The position numbers and the translations under genes were made by a program. The notes beneath the pieces are model-generated. The model had not been told where the DNA came from and ran no database searches. It saw only the letters and a list, made by a program, of their open reading frames with translations. Source: Thelonectria olida (Eukaryota; Ascomycota; Sordariomycetes; Hypocreales; Nectriaceae). From it: a stretch of DNA of 64,000 nt. Shown piece after piece: positions 12,561-24,623 of this stretch (the first letter of the stretch is position 1; every line of letters begins with the position of its first letter). The stretch is from the NCBI GenBank assembly GCA_020736575.1, contig JAGPYM010000006.1:372001-436000 (forward strand), read 5' to 3'.

Positions 12561-15327
12561 ATGTCACTTCCCAGCGACATACTGAAGTCTATCTCGCCTA
12601 ACATGCAGGAGATGCCGAGTGGCAAGTCGAACCCCAAGAAGATTAAACGCACGAGCTTCTCGCCCTGGAGCTCGGGTGTTGTAGGGAGCAAGTCGACGGC
12701 TGCAAGCGCCGCACCGTCAACCACGAGAAAGGAGCCGGAAAGCCCTGAACCTTTGCGCATTGTAAGCGACATTCTTGCGCCGGGAGATGCTGAAGGGGCG
12801 GTTAAGCCTGTGAATGAGTTGGCCTCTCATCCCAAAATCATGGCTTTGCAGTCGCAGTGGGAACAGAGGCAGAAGCTGGCTGAGAATGGGCCAAGTGCTA
12901 GCGGTCCGTTGGGCCAGGAAGAGACGTCGTCGTTTACATCAAGTAAGTCTGGTTGAGCTGACCAACAAGGCGCCAAAAACTTTTATTGCATCATGTCTAA
13001 CATGGATCATCATCAGCCAACACAAAGGGCGTGAAACGACCAGTCGTAGATACCGTGTTGAAACATCATTCCAAGAAACAGAAGGCTGATAGCACCTCAT
13101 CTTTCAGCTCAGCGGCTTCATCTCCAGGCCTGCCACCTACAACGATCGCCAAGTTGACCCACAGTCGCAGCTCCTTACCCAGCGGGCTGACATCTACTTT
13201 GAATCCATCTTCCAGTAAGGGCGTGATATCACTTCGTCCAGAGGCTCGCGCTAAAGCGCGTCGCTTTACAGAGGCGGCTGTGGAAGAGCAGATGGAAAAG
13301 ATACAGAGTGACCAGGAACCCCAGGAATCCCAGGAACCCCAGGAACCCAAGAAGCAGGAGACGGAAGGCGGTACTACGAAGGCGAAAGAGTTTTTTGAAC
13401 GCATGCAAAACGGGACTTATGATTTTGAACGGGAATCAAAACCCCCAGGACGTGGGGATCATCCTTACGCAACGAGCGGGCCTAACAAAGGAGAGCGCGT
13501 TACCGCCATTAAGATGGCTACCCCAGATCGGCCGTACAACATGTTGTGTGGTATGGCCGCCCCCATCCTCGTTCTTCATCTTTCCTAATATGCAGATAGG
13601 ACCCGATGGGGAGATGGTACCTGGACGTGGAGTTATCTTCCCGTCAGGTTACCAACTTTACTCAGACCCTGAGTATCCCTTTATCTGTCCAGTTCGGGAT
13701 TGTCGGCGCTTGTTTAAGAACCTCATTGCTATCTCAGGACACTTCGGAGCTGGACATAACGCCAGGACATTCAATGACAATGGAGACGCAACACTGAGCA
13801 CAATCGGCAAATACACCCAACCCATCAGTACGGTGGGTATGCGGGGTTGCCCGGCTATTGTCATATCGCAGACGCCGCTGCCTCCAGACGCGCCACCACC
13901 AGCCAGTCCAGGTCTCTCTGCTACTGCTCTTGCAAAACGAGAGAGGGACTTGGTTAGGGAACTGAATGAAGGCAAGCTACGGCCTGGCACTGATTCCACC
14001 CACACCAAAACACTTCCTATCGATACGGGCTCCTCCCTGGGCTCCATCCCGACCAGTGAGCTTCTACCAAGGCTTTCCAGACCGAGCACCCTTCCAAAGA
14101 TCGATACAGACGTTAAGGACTATCTACACTCTTTTCTTATCCCTACCCAGAGGTCGTTCAAGAGGGAAGATGTTCGTCAGATGCTCAAGCTTCCTCGCCT
14201 TCGCGACTTCCCGAAGCCGTGGATCGAGGCCCATAGGGGTAGCGAGCTGGACGCAACTTTGTACACGTGCGCCCTTGCCTTCTTGGTTGGTGATGAGGTT
14301 ACCGGCGATGAGGCTTGCACTGCTATAAAGTGGCAGGCCGGAGCAAACGCGCGGCTTTCTGAAGTTTGCATCAAGCTCCCGACATCTTTAGTTGGTAGAG
14401 GACTTTTCTCTCAAACCCCCACGTGTGTTGGATGCAGATATTGGAGTCACAGAAATCACCAAGGAAACCACTGCGACTGGGTTATACGTGCGCAGGCGAC
14501 GGCAAACGGCAAGACGTCCACGACGACAGCTGAGGCGGAGAGTATGAACACTCCTGATCCCGGTTCCAAGGCGCCAAAATCAGCCTCGGTACCGGTGGCA
14601 GGGTCGGCCAGTAAAGCCGCGTCGGAGGAGAGAGCCAAGTCGACAGACGAAGACGAGGACTCTGGGCTGGGACCACGGCGGACTACGAGAAAGGTTATAG
14701 CGCCGGTTTCGTATGCTCCTCCAAGGCGAAGAAAGGGGTCCTTGGCGACAAGCGACACGGCCGAGACAACAGAAGTCGTAAAGACGACTGAGCAATCTCG
14801 GACGGGTCAGATTGGCCACCCTGTCCATCCTATTCAGACGATTCGAACAACTGAGACAGCCCAGACGGCAGAACCAAATCGAGCGTCAGATCACGGAGGG
14901 TCCACATTGGCATATGCACTGGAGATGGAAGAATGGGAGATGGCGCCTGGCAGAAGAACGAACGCATCTTCGCAACGTAAGTCTACTTCCTGCTCAAGTT
15001 TGGGAACTTGAGGACTAATTTTCACTCACAGCTATTGCCTTTTCCAGCTCATATTTGAACAGCAGCCAACCAGTGGCCATTTCGGATTTTATAAGCGTCA
15101 ACAATATTGTTCTGAAGCCGGGGAACTCGACCAATTGGAGTGCGGATTTTGATACGAAACGGATGATCACAGTGATTGCTGGCAAAGTCAAGGTCACGAT
15201 AGGCGACGAAGCGTTCGACATGGGACCACAAAGCATATTTGTTATTTTGCCGGGCCACTCGTGCAAGGCGTTGAATCGGCTTTATATTGACGCTACTTTG
15301 CAATGCGTGACGGTTGCGGATTTGTGA
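12561..15327 (+). CDS. C2H2 zinc finger protein with C-terminal Mif2/CENP-C-like cupin
   Basis: Four exons (12561..12942, 13017..13550, 13600..14976, 15032..15327) close in frame to 862 residues. The N-terminal third is disordered and Ser/Pro/Gln-rich, with an imperfect EPQ repeat. A canonical C2H2 finger uses C335, C340, H353 and H358. A later Cys cluster (C581, C584, C597, with intervening His) may bind another metal. After a second disordered stretch, residues 765-862 form a beta-rich domain resembling the cupin of Mif2/CENP-C (FISVNNIVLKPG, then GKVKVTIGDEAFDMGP). In centromere proteins this fold mediates dimerisation. I see no CENP-C box, so this is not the canonical CENP-C; a chromatin-associated role is an inference. 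The intron at 13551-13599 uses ATAG rather than the nearer CAG because only ATAG keeps the frame. Confidence 0.75.
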
Positions 15328-16115
15328 GGGCCGGAACTTGGCGTTGGGGACAGGGGGGGGGGGGGGATGTGGTGAATTGACGACCTCGCCAAGTTGAAGC
15401 TGGCGTTGTCAGTTTGGCAATGTCTTTCGGTCTGAGGGGCGGCGGTGTTTATATGCAATCGAGCATGGTGAGGAGATGACTTTGCATGATGTTGTATGAT
15501 AGTAGATATTAACTCCCCAGGTCGGATGGGTGCAGTGACACTCTGAGTATTACAAGGAATTCAAAATGGCTTAGGTCTAATTCCCGAAGCAAGCACCCGA
15601 CGCAAGCGCAGAAATTTAGGCAGCCTTGGATGAATAGTGCTGAGGCTGTGCGGCTATAACTTACGAGGTGTGCCATGTGCCACGGTCACGACTTGGGGAA
15701 TGTCTCATTGTTAGCGGCCCCCAGCGGTCACGGTGGGTGTAGGGCGAGGCGCGCGAGAGCCAACATGGCTGGAGCAAGTGTAGATGGAGGGTCATGGGAA
15801 GACTGGCTTGAAGATGTATTTTCAGCTGATTACATTCTCTATGGGGAAGCCTGTCATGAGTCGAGCAATCCTGGCCTAACGTTGGTACTTGGTGTCCTTG
15901 AAGGTTGATAGACAGAATGGCTTCCCCTTCTTCTTTTATCCCTTACACTCATTTTTGTTTTATTTTGCATCGACCTGAGTATTTTGGGCTATGTGCGCCA
16001 TCTTTTCCCACTGTCTTATTACTATCACGGACGAAATAAAGTACATGTTGCATGATAACTACATAGGTAGTTGGATACAACTGAGTGTGATCGAATAGTC
16101 CCTAGGTGAAACATA
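15328..16115. other. Intergenic region with 14-base G run
   Basis: Nothing gene-like is supported. A run of 14 G residues lies at 15353-15366, just after the upstream stop codon. A short open frame near 15675-15908 has no family features and no good splice context. The last few hundred bases are presumably the promoter of the next gene. Confidence 0.6.
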
Positions 16116-19100
16116 ATGGATCGAGGGAAAACGCCCCCAGAACAGTCCTCGATCAGCCTCAATGCCTTATTAGATGCCCCCTCTGGCGACGGAGACTCCA
16201 TCAACGTCCATCCTGGAAGCCCGCCAAGCCCCCTTCCGCCGCTGAGCAACTACCCGACGAACAACACCGAGGGACAAGGTGAATTGCAGCCTGCGAATCA
16301 GGAGACGTCAACAAGCACTGAAGCTGAATCCCAGTTGAAAGAGAAGATTGAAGAAGCCAAACCCAATGAGAAGAAAGAGTCAAGTCCGCCCTCAACGCCT
16401 CACCCAGCTCGCTTCATCCTCGACCCCAGTGGCCAACTCACCCACGACGAAACAACCGTCGACATTGTCACGGTCCCCTGTCCCGGCGGCCACGCGCTCA
16501 AAACATGGAGTCGCGACGGCCTCATGGGCCGGTACTTTGGCGCCCCCGCCATGCGTGACGCAGAGGGCTCGCCGGCCGACTCTAACGCCAACTCGATCGA
16601 GTCGGACCGCCCGGCGCCGTCGTGGGTGCGGCAGGGAATCCGGAGGGAGGCGGATCGCGCGCGGATTGTCTTGTATGAACATCCGGTCTTTGACGAGGGC
16701 GACGGGACGACCATGACGTTGAGTGCGCTGGCGGATGCCTTGCTGGAGGAGCTGACCGAGCTGAGGACAAGGGAGGATGCTGCTGAGAGGCCCGTGGTGT
16801 TTGTGGGACACAGTGTTGGTGGCTTGGTGGTGAAGATGGCGTTGGTCAAGGCGAGTAGGAATCCGAGGTTTGAGGATATCTTGAAGCAGTGTTATGGAGT
16901 TGCCTTCTTTGGTGAGTTTGGCCACGAGTGGGAGAATATCATCTAACAAGACTCGCAGGAACGCCTCACCAGGGCTCAAGCTACTTTGCCATGCCCAGTC
17001 TGGCTTGCAGCATCCAGAACCTCCTTCAGCTCTCAGTGCCCCTGCCGATATCTATCACCGACGAGTTGCGCGTGGGCAATCGTCTGCTCCTCCACCTGGA
17101 CGACGACTTCAAGGCCATTGCCAACGACCTCCGCGTTTGGACCCTCTACGAGACGATTGACTCGCGACTCTCGGGCACCGGCTCGGGAGATGTCTACTTC
17201 ACCGCGCCCCTGACATCCATCAAGTCGGCTATCCTGGGCATGCGCCAGGAGACGATTCTCCCGCTGCAGAGCGACCACGCCAACATTGCGTCCTTTGGAA
17301 GACACAACGTGCACACCCTACGGCTGTTTTTGAAGCAGCTCGCGGTGTTGATTGGGCGGGCGGATGAGTATTTGAGCGAGGATGGCAAGTGGCCGCTGAA
17401 TCTGGAGCAGAAGGTGAGCATTGAAGTTCACGGCTTCTTCGAGGATGCCTTGGGGCCCGAGAATGTCGACTCGACGATTCGCGCCTGGTCGACGAGACTG
17501 CCGCTGAAGGATTTCTTGCGGAAGGGGCCGAACGAGTGTCTGGCTGACCGGCTGAACGAAGTTGAGGCCGTGGAAGAAACGAGGTTTCTGGGTGCGAGGA
17601 GGAGGACGTCCCTTGTTGTTGTTGCAAACGAGAAACGACCCAGCCTCGATACGACCCCTGGGAACAGGAATGCGCTGGGGATTGACCAGGAGGGAGCTGT
17701 GCCGCTGTCTCCTCCTCAGTCGCCGGTGCTGAGACCCGTGGATGCGTTGCCGCGGACGAGGACCGAGTCTGCTCCTCAGGGAGTTGTCGGGACGCCCCTG
17801 GCGAGTCCTCCATCTCGAGCCACATCGCCACCGAGTCGATACTCGAGTCCCGCGCGACGACCATCGCCAATGGTACGCGCGACATTCGACCAGGACCTCG
17901 TCGTCGATCGTCTGTCGCCGCCTCCGCGAGGCCGAATGGGCCGCTCGCTGAGTCGGTCGTTCAGCATGGGTAGCCATGCGTCACCATACGAGTACCGAGA
18001 TTTCCCGCCCTTTTCGCAGCGAAGCAGGAGCACGATTGAAGCCAACTTTAGCGAGGACGATGATGCAGATGCCGGGTTGGAAGCGTCGCCGCGACTGCCG
18101 GAGGCTGTGCTTGCGATTCGCAAAGAAGCAAAGGACGGAGGGCGCAGAACGAGCGAAACGGTCATTGCTGACGAAGGAACGGTGCCGTTCTCGAAGCCAG
18201 AGGTGGATGCGAGGAAGTTTGTGTGGATTCATCTTCCGTATAATAATCCCACGTGGGTGACGGTGAGACTTAGACTCGGACTCATGAGTTATGATGGAAG
18301 GGAAGCTGACTCTTAGGAATAGAAAGTGTTTGAGACGCTGCAAGTCTCGTATCAGAGGAACTTCTCGCAGCTGTTCAACCAGGACTTTTGGGCTACGAGG
18401 CACACGCGGGGACGACATTCGCAGCATTATGCATATTTTGCGAAGCCGGGGTGTTACTTCTCGGCGCCGCGGCATTGTGAGTTCTCCCCTCCAAGCCTTT
18501 GCTTGTCTGTCGGTATGTATCGTGTTGACTCTTGGTAGTTTCTCCCCGTGGGAGTTCCTCAAAGAACCAGTCCCTATCGCCTACTCCGGATAGCGGCACG
18601 TACACGTGTCTGTTCTTGCCGTACTTGCACTTTGACTCGTACAAGCGGCTGGTGAAGCGTCGCGAAGCCATCATCCAACGTTTGAAGCGCGGACGCGTTC
18701 GACCGATTCCCGAGGACGTGGCCAAGTCAGACTCGCTCGAGATACAGGTCATTTGGAAGTTCCTGGGCCACGACCCGCCCGTCAACTGTCGCCGCACCTT
18801 GGACCAGTTTGGATATCCGTCGTTGAGGGACACGAGATCGCGAGACGACGATCAGATGCTGTATAAACTCACCAAGGAGCGGAGTCCGGTCCCTGGTGAG
18901 AATGCGACGTGGGATAGACAGAGGTCGATGAGCAGCTCCGGAACTGGGAGTAGTAGCGAGAAGTCGAAGTCGACTAAGTCGGACGATTCCGAGGACGATG
19001 CAGAGGAGAACGTGCTGAACGGGAATGTGCTGATGGTGGACCAGCTATGGCTGTGGGCTATAGATTCGCGTATGTTGTATACACCGAGTGTTCATGAGTG

Positions 19101-20440
19101 GAAGATGCTAACTAGATGGGTAGATACGCTACTCTCATTCTTCCCCAAACGCGAAGGAGACGTCATCGAGGGGCCTCTTTACCAGCAGGCGGATCTCCGG
19201 GACAGCATCTTCCACGAAGTCAACGTCGACCTCACGCGCCAATGCGAAAATGCGTTGGATCTCGCGGCTCTTGCGGCACTACACGCCGTGAGCGTCTTGC
19301 TCGACCGATCTTCTCATCCGGACCTGGAGGTCTTCCGCATCTTTGAAGAAGCCATCAGCGTGTTGGTACGTATCAGGCCTCGTTGTTGACCTCACAACTC
19401 TGGCTAACGAGAATAAATAGACAGAAAAGCTCACGTCGTCGCTGAAAATCTTCCGCGCCGAAGGGTTCCGAGACAAGGCAAACATGTACGAAACGCAGAA
19501 CAGTCAAGGCAAAATCAAGGCTCGCCACAAAGCCGAGGGCCAGCGCATCGAAGAAGACAACCGCGACAACACATCAGCGCTTCTCGAGCTCCGCGACATC
19601 GAAGACGAGCTGCAGATCCTGCAGCACCTGTTCGAAAGACAGTCCAAGGTCATCAGCTCGATGCACTCGACCTTCCTGCGGCCCGAGATCCGCGAGCGCA
19701 CGGCAAACGGCCGCGTCTTCCTCAACGAGGCGTCCAAGCGACTGTCCGAGTACATGCACCAGACGCAGGAGATGATGCAGCGCGTGCGCAACACGCGCAA
19801 CGACTACGACAAGCTGCTGCAGATGGTGCAGCGCCAGGCGCAGGTCGACGAGGTGCGGCTGAGCCGGCTGCACGCCGACCTGGCGAGCGCGCAGAGCCAG
19901 AGCATCATGATCTTTACGACATTTACCGTCATCTTTCTCCCGCTGACCTTCTTTACGGGCCTGTTTGGCATGAACACGCGCGAATGGGGCGGCGAGAACT
20001 ACCTCTCGCTGCGCACGATTGGGGCCATTTCGCTGCCGTCGAGCTTCTTCCTGGTGGCGGCGTCGCTGATTCTGGCGTGGAGCACGGCGGCGAGGAGGGT
20101 TACGCGGTGGTTTGGGAATAGCTACGAGCAAGTGTGGGATCGGGTGTGGAGGATGGTGCTCTGGGCGTGGAAGACGGTGGTTGAGCCTGCGGGCGTGAGG
20201 ATTGTCAAGATGATGCCGCGGCGACGACGGACGGGGTCGAGGGGCGAGGAGAGGGAGGTGAAGAAGAAGGCGAAGACGGGCATGGGACAGGAAGCGAGTG
20301 ATTTCTGGGAAAGGCATCGGCTGGAGAGGGAGAGGGGGTATCAGATTCCCGAGAAGAATAAGAGGAACGTTTCGAGCGGTGGGGGGAGAGGGAGTTGGAG
20401 ATGGGGGAAGTCGTCCAAGGATGACAAGGGGAAGGCTTGA
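16116..20440 (+). CDS. Alpha/beta-hydrolase fused to a CorA-like Mg2+ transporter domain
   Basis: Six exons (16116..16911, 16959..18262, 18323..18476, 18539..19069, 19124..19365, 19421..20440) close to 1348 residues. Residues 1-95 are disordered. Residues 105-360 resemble a serine esterase/lipase: nucleophile elbow GHSVGG with Ser233, then FFGTPHQGS. Residues 450-650 are Ser/Pro-rich. The C-terminal third matches fungal CorA-like proteins. It contains the MVDQLWLWAIDS segment, a long coiled coil (about 1010-1160), and two membrane helices, the first ending in the GMN signature at 1192-1194. CorA proteins are Mg2+ channels, and the N-terminal hydrolase presumably acts on a lipid or ester at the membrane. 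The intron at 19070-19123 is a multiple of three and open; I remove it because splicing restores the conserved IDSHTLLSFFP junction. Confidence 0.87.
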
Positions 20441-22030
20441 GGAGTTTTGAGGTTGTTCCTTTTGGACATACACGAATGTTGGATAGAGGAAGACGTATAG
20501 TTTCTGTAGACTAGGCATATACACGCAGATAGGTCTCTGTTTGTCACCCCGAGGCCATCCTAGACCCCTAGAGCTTGTATCAAGAAGCTGGACAACTAAC
20601 AGCATTTCACGAAACAGTTGTCCACTTCATTCCCGCAGTTGTATTCGCACCTGGTGCATGGAAATGCTGCAGTATGAGATAGTTGAGTGGATCGTGCTGA
20701 TCGGGCGCATGCCTGAGTCGAGGCTTCACAAAGCAATTCCTCAGTCTTCTTTTACGAACTGCAGTTTCTTCTTTCTCATGTACATGTACAATGCAAGACA
20801 AACAATCTCCGAAGACCATGGTGGTCATGCAGGCCTCTCCTTCACCCACTTGCTCCATTGAGGGCTCCACGCGAGAACCTGCTTCTGGATTGTTTTTTGC
20901 TTTTTGCTGTTTTGTTTGCACAACTCACAACTCACAACACAACGCACCCCTTTTTTGTTTCCAGGGAGTCGTCGGGACCCAATCGACCGTATGCGTAGTA
21001 GATGTGGGCTATGTTCCCTACTTATACTGAGCAATCGCCATTCTTCAGACTTGGACAAAGTGGAAGTCATGATGGATCGGCCCCTCAGGCATGACTCTTT
21101 GCCACTGCAACGACAGGTTGTCAGTTGATGACATTTATTGTTATTGCTATTTATTATTAGGCAAGCGATTGGAAAAAGCAAGCAGCTTATTCTGGTTCGG
21201 TGCGCCATGTACCCATACATGTGTGCAGGAAAAACAATTGTGCTGCAAGGCGCCTGCAATTGACATGTCGAATACTTCGAGATGATTCTCGAACAGCAAT
21301 TTCCTCAACATGTATTTCTTCTCGTCATGACGTCTCCATTCGGTCCCGGAGATCCAATCTTGATTGACGACTCTTTCGGAAGATTCGTCTCTGGTCCCGT
21401 CCCGCCGTCCCCGCAAGCAGGGATGCCCCCGCGACGATAATCACATCGTGTGCCGTCAGACCTCTCAGACGACGAGGGACATGGATGACGGGCTCAGAGA
21501 CGCGGTTGAATCGTCCAGCCTCCCATCTCACGCGATTCACACTGGCCTCTCGGGCGAAAGCAGGCGGACATTGCCGCCCGTCATATTGTCTTTGCATGCC
21601 ATAGTCCATGTGCAGCTGCGCACTCGTCCGAGTCCCACCGTCCTGAGACTGGTTCAACACGTGTAGAGTCGCACCGACGGAAGCGCTGCGAGGCATGGAT
21701 CACCCTGCGCCAGGCCGGGGGCGATACAGCACAACACGACGACAAGGTGCCGGTTGAGAAGTGTCCATTCGTTGCATCTCGTACGGGGGACGCAGATACC
21801 GGTACATGAGTACAGTACATACATCCAAGATATAAATATGCCGCACAGCTGGCAGCTGGAGCCGCTTGTTGCCTTCCCCAGATGTGACGGGAACGGACCG
21901 GAAGCATACCATCACTCGCATATAGGTCCCGTTGTCCCCCACCGCCTCGTCCCGTCTTTTCCTTCCAGAAGCTGAACTGTTTTCCCCAATCACCTTGTCT
22001 TTATTGCACTGATACGCCCAACAAGAGCCA
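20441..22030. other. Intergenic region
   Basis: About 1.6 kb without a supported gene. Several 60-140 codon frames exist on both strands, but they overlap, lack recognisable domains and mostly start at non-ATG codons. The stretch after 21.7 kb is likely the promoter of the disordered-protein gene. Confidence 0.55.
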
Positions 22031-23977
22031 ATGTCGGACGTTCCCGCCTCCCCTCGCTTCGCCGCCCCAACCCAGGCGTCTGTTCGCAGGACTGGCACCA
22101 GTCCCGTCAGCGAGCGCCCTCCGACGCCGACACGCGGGCCTCGTCCCGGAACGCCCACGAGAAACAGCATAGGTCGTTCTGGGCTTCCAAGAAGAAGTAC
22201 TGGAAGTCGGCCCGAGACGCCCACGAAGGGCAATGGAGGCCCGCCTGGGATTACTCGGAGAGGCAGCGTAGGGCCGTCGTGGATTCCTACAAGAAGTGGA
22301 GGAGGTCGACCCAGAACGCCTACGATGAGCAGCGGGAGCCAGTTTGAACATTCTAGGAGAAGCAGTGGCCAGCTTGAACTTTCTAGGAGGAGCAGTGTAA
22401 GCTCTACTGGAACCCCTACGGGTACCGGTGGCCAACCGAGGGTGTCTAGGAGAGACAGCGGAGGCCCTTCGGGAATTCCGACAAGAGGCAGTACAAGCCG
22501 ACCTGGCACGCCTACGATGAGCAACAATGGTCCTCCCGGGACGCACACCAGACATGGAAGCACCAGCGGTCGGCCGACGACGCCCACGCTGGCACGACGC
22601 GGGTCGGTCAAGACGCTGGCTCGTCGGTCGTCGACCGCGTCGTTGAAACAAACGTCGCGTCCAGCTACGCCAACATCACCTGCAAAAGAGAGACCGTTGT
22701 CTCGCACGGAGAGGCCTCTGTCTCGAACAGAGAGGCCTCTGTCTCGAACAGAGAGGCCGCTATCCCGCACGGAGAGGCCTCTGTCTCTAACAGAGACGGC
22801 GAGGCCAAAACTGAGCAAGTCGGAGTCAATCATGGCCAGACAGAACAAGCCTGAGCTCCCGAAAGCTCAATTGAAGAAGCCCGAGCCGGTGAAGCCCAAG
22901 CAGAGGCCCGAACCGATCAAGGCGAACGTCGACCTGCCCAAGAGGGAGGAAAGGGACGGATACCTCCCGGTTACACCGCCCGCGACCGACGATGGGATCA
23001 CCCAGAGTCTTCTGGCTGCCGTGCCTGAGAGCCCCGAGGTAGAGGTCCTCGTGAGTCCAGTCTTCGATGGGCCCATCAGTTCCATCTTCAAGGCGCCTAG
23101 GAGCCCCGTTGCGAAGGCCCGAAAGAGCCCTATCTTTTATACAGCAAAGGATCTCATGGAAGCACCAAACAGCCCCGAGGTGGATCTTCTGGAGAGTCCC
23201 ATCTTTGATGCTCCAAAGAGTCCTGTCTTTGATGCACCCAAGAGTCCCGTTATGGACGTGCCTATCATCGCCGCACCCCAACCACCATCTCGACGGGACG
23301 CCTCTCCGATCCCACCTGTAACTGCCGCTCCTGCTCCCGCTCCTACGCCGGCCACGTCCGCTCCTCCCTCAGCTCCGGCTGTTCAAACACTGTCAGCAGT
23401 CCCGACTGCCCCAGCAATCCAACCCACTCCCGTCGTCCCAACGCAGGAAGCTCCTCAAGTTCCAGCCGCTCCCACCTTTAAAGCCTCGATGGTTGTTGCA
23501 CCAACTACGTCCAGTGCTCCCGTGGCCCCAGTCGTCCCAACAATGCCAGAAGTCCCCGCAATCCCAGCAGTCCAGGCCCCCTCCGTCACCCAAACGAAGG
23601 AAGCTCCTCAACTCCCTGTCGCTGTCAGTGCCCCCGAGGCAGACCTGGATTCGGACTTTGATGATGAGTCGGCCCCTTCCTGGGAGCCTTATCCCGACGT
23701 CGCTCGGGCTCCGACCACGGCTCCAGCCCCAACCACGGCCCGGGCCCCATCCCCGGCGCCGGTCCCGACTGTTTGCCACGCTCCAATTGTCACCGAGACT
23801 TTGACGAGATTTTATACTCCGATGACGGCTCCCGCGCCCTTTACGGCCCCTTCGCCCGAGTTGGTGGAAACTCCCACGAGCGTCTTCGTTTCGGAGCTCC
23901 CGTTCGAGAATGTCACCACTATCCCGGCGCCCCGGAACCGCTATACGTTCGGGATGCAGTTCTGGGCAATGAGGTAA
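22031..23977 (+). CDS. Disordered Ser/Thr/Pro-rich protein with SxIP motifs
   Basis: A single open frame of 648 residues with no recognisable globular domain. Residues 1-210 are basic and Ser/Thr/Pro-rich, with many TPT sites, several RRxS sites (possible kinase targets) and two SxIP motifs, SWIP at 83-86 and SGIP at 147-150, each followed by TR. SxIP in a basic disordered context is the known EB1 microtubule plus-end binding motif. Then come five copies of a 7-residue ERPLSRT repeat, a Lys/Pro segment, a stretch of irregular SPxFDAPKSP repeats (about 340-415), and a long Pro/Ala-rich region. The last few dozen residues are less biased (RYTFGMQFWAMR). I infer a scaffold or cytoskeletal role; the function is not known. 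Both the ATG and the length of the frame support a real gene. Confidence 0.65.
   Translation: MSDVPASPRFAAPTQASVRRTGTSPVSERPPTPTRGPRPGTPTRNSIGRSGLPRRSTGSRPETPTKGNGGPPGITRRGSVGPSWIPTRSGGGRPRTPTMSSGSQFEHSRRSSGQLELSRRSSVSSTGTPTGTGGQPRVSRRDSGGPSGIPTRGSTSRPGTPTMSNNGPPGTHTRHGSTSGRPTTPTLARRGSVKTLARRSSTASLKQTSRPATPTSPAKERPLSRTERPLSRTERPLSRTERPLSRTERPLSLTETARPKLSKSESIMARQNKPELPKAQLKKPEPVKPKQRPEPIKANVDLPKREERDGYLPVTPPATDDGITQSLLAAVPESPEVEVLVSPVFDGPISSIFKAPRSPVAKARKSPIFYTAKDLMEAPNSPEVDLLESPIFDAPKSPVFDAPKSPVMDVPIIAAPQPPSRRDASPIPPVTAAPAPAPTPATSAPPSAPAVQTLSAVPTAPAIQPTPVVPTQEAPQVPAAPTFKASMVVAPTTSSAPVAPVVPTMPEVPAIPAVQAPSVTQTKEAPQLPVAVSAPEADLDSDFDDESAPSWEPYPDVARAPTTAPAPTTARAPSPAPVPTVCHAPIVTETLTRFYTPMTAPAPFTAPSPELVETPTSVFVSELPFENVTTIPAPRNRYTFGMQFWAMR
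22688..22792 (+). repeat. 21-bp minisatellite in coding sequence, five units
   Basis: Five tandem 21-bp units, each encoding a version of ERPLSRT, sit in frame inside the disordered-protein gene. The central two units are identical and the others differ at a few third positions, which suggests recent expansion. Copy number may vary between isolates. Confidence 0.9.
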
Positions 23978-24623
23978 AGAGAAAAGTAACTCAGTGTATG
24001 TATTAAAGATTGTTTGCCACGGGAATATTAGTATGTTAGACGGAGCCAGGATTTCTTCCTTATCACGAATCTCACGGTCTTGGGTTGTTTGGATTAGAAC
24101 TTTAGGAGCAACATGAATTTTACTATTATACGAACTGTTCGTCAACATCTGTGCAATGTATTGGGCTTGACTCTTGTCCACGGCCTAAATCCTGGGCTAT
24201 AGCTTACTGGTGGCTCCCAGCATCTTCATGACATTCCAAGCCATCTTCAAGAAGTTTTGCATGTGTCCACAGAACTTATCCGTTGTCGCTGCGACGCTGA
24301 GGAGGTACATTCTGCAACTTGTTGATTGTAAGCTGGATCGTCGAGCAAACCAATCTCGGGTGACTTCAACTGTGCTCTTCCATGACCCTCTATATAATTT
24401 TTTTGCTTTGCCTTTGAACACTTTACTCATTATGCGCACCATTATCACGAACTAGGCGGTCAGGTCAGAGGATATTGGCTAAAGCAGCTAGAGTTGCGCG
24501 TGCAATTATGGACTAGACTTGGGTATATGTACAACAATTTATGTGGGCTTATCGGAGAATGGGGAACGAAACCTGGTTTCTCGTTCGTCGAAAACAACAT
24601 TCTAGGAACTTGTTGACTTTCTC
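23978..24623. other. Convergent 3' intergenic region
   Basis: An AT-richer stretch between the disordered-protein gene (plus) and the permease (minus). No coding signal is seen; it should hold both polyadenylation regions. Confidence 0.6.

Noticed and set aside
15675..15908. 77-codon plus-strand frame
   Set aside because: No domain, no splice partners and unremarkable composition in an intergenic region.
21700..22848. 382-codon open frame on the minus strand
   Set aside because: It is antisense to the repeat-rich disordered-protein gene; the 21-bp repeats keep several frames open. It has no domain and reads as VRDRGLS repeats.
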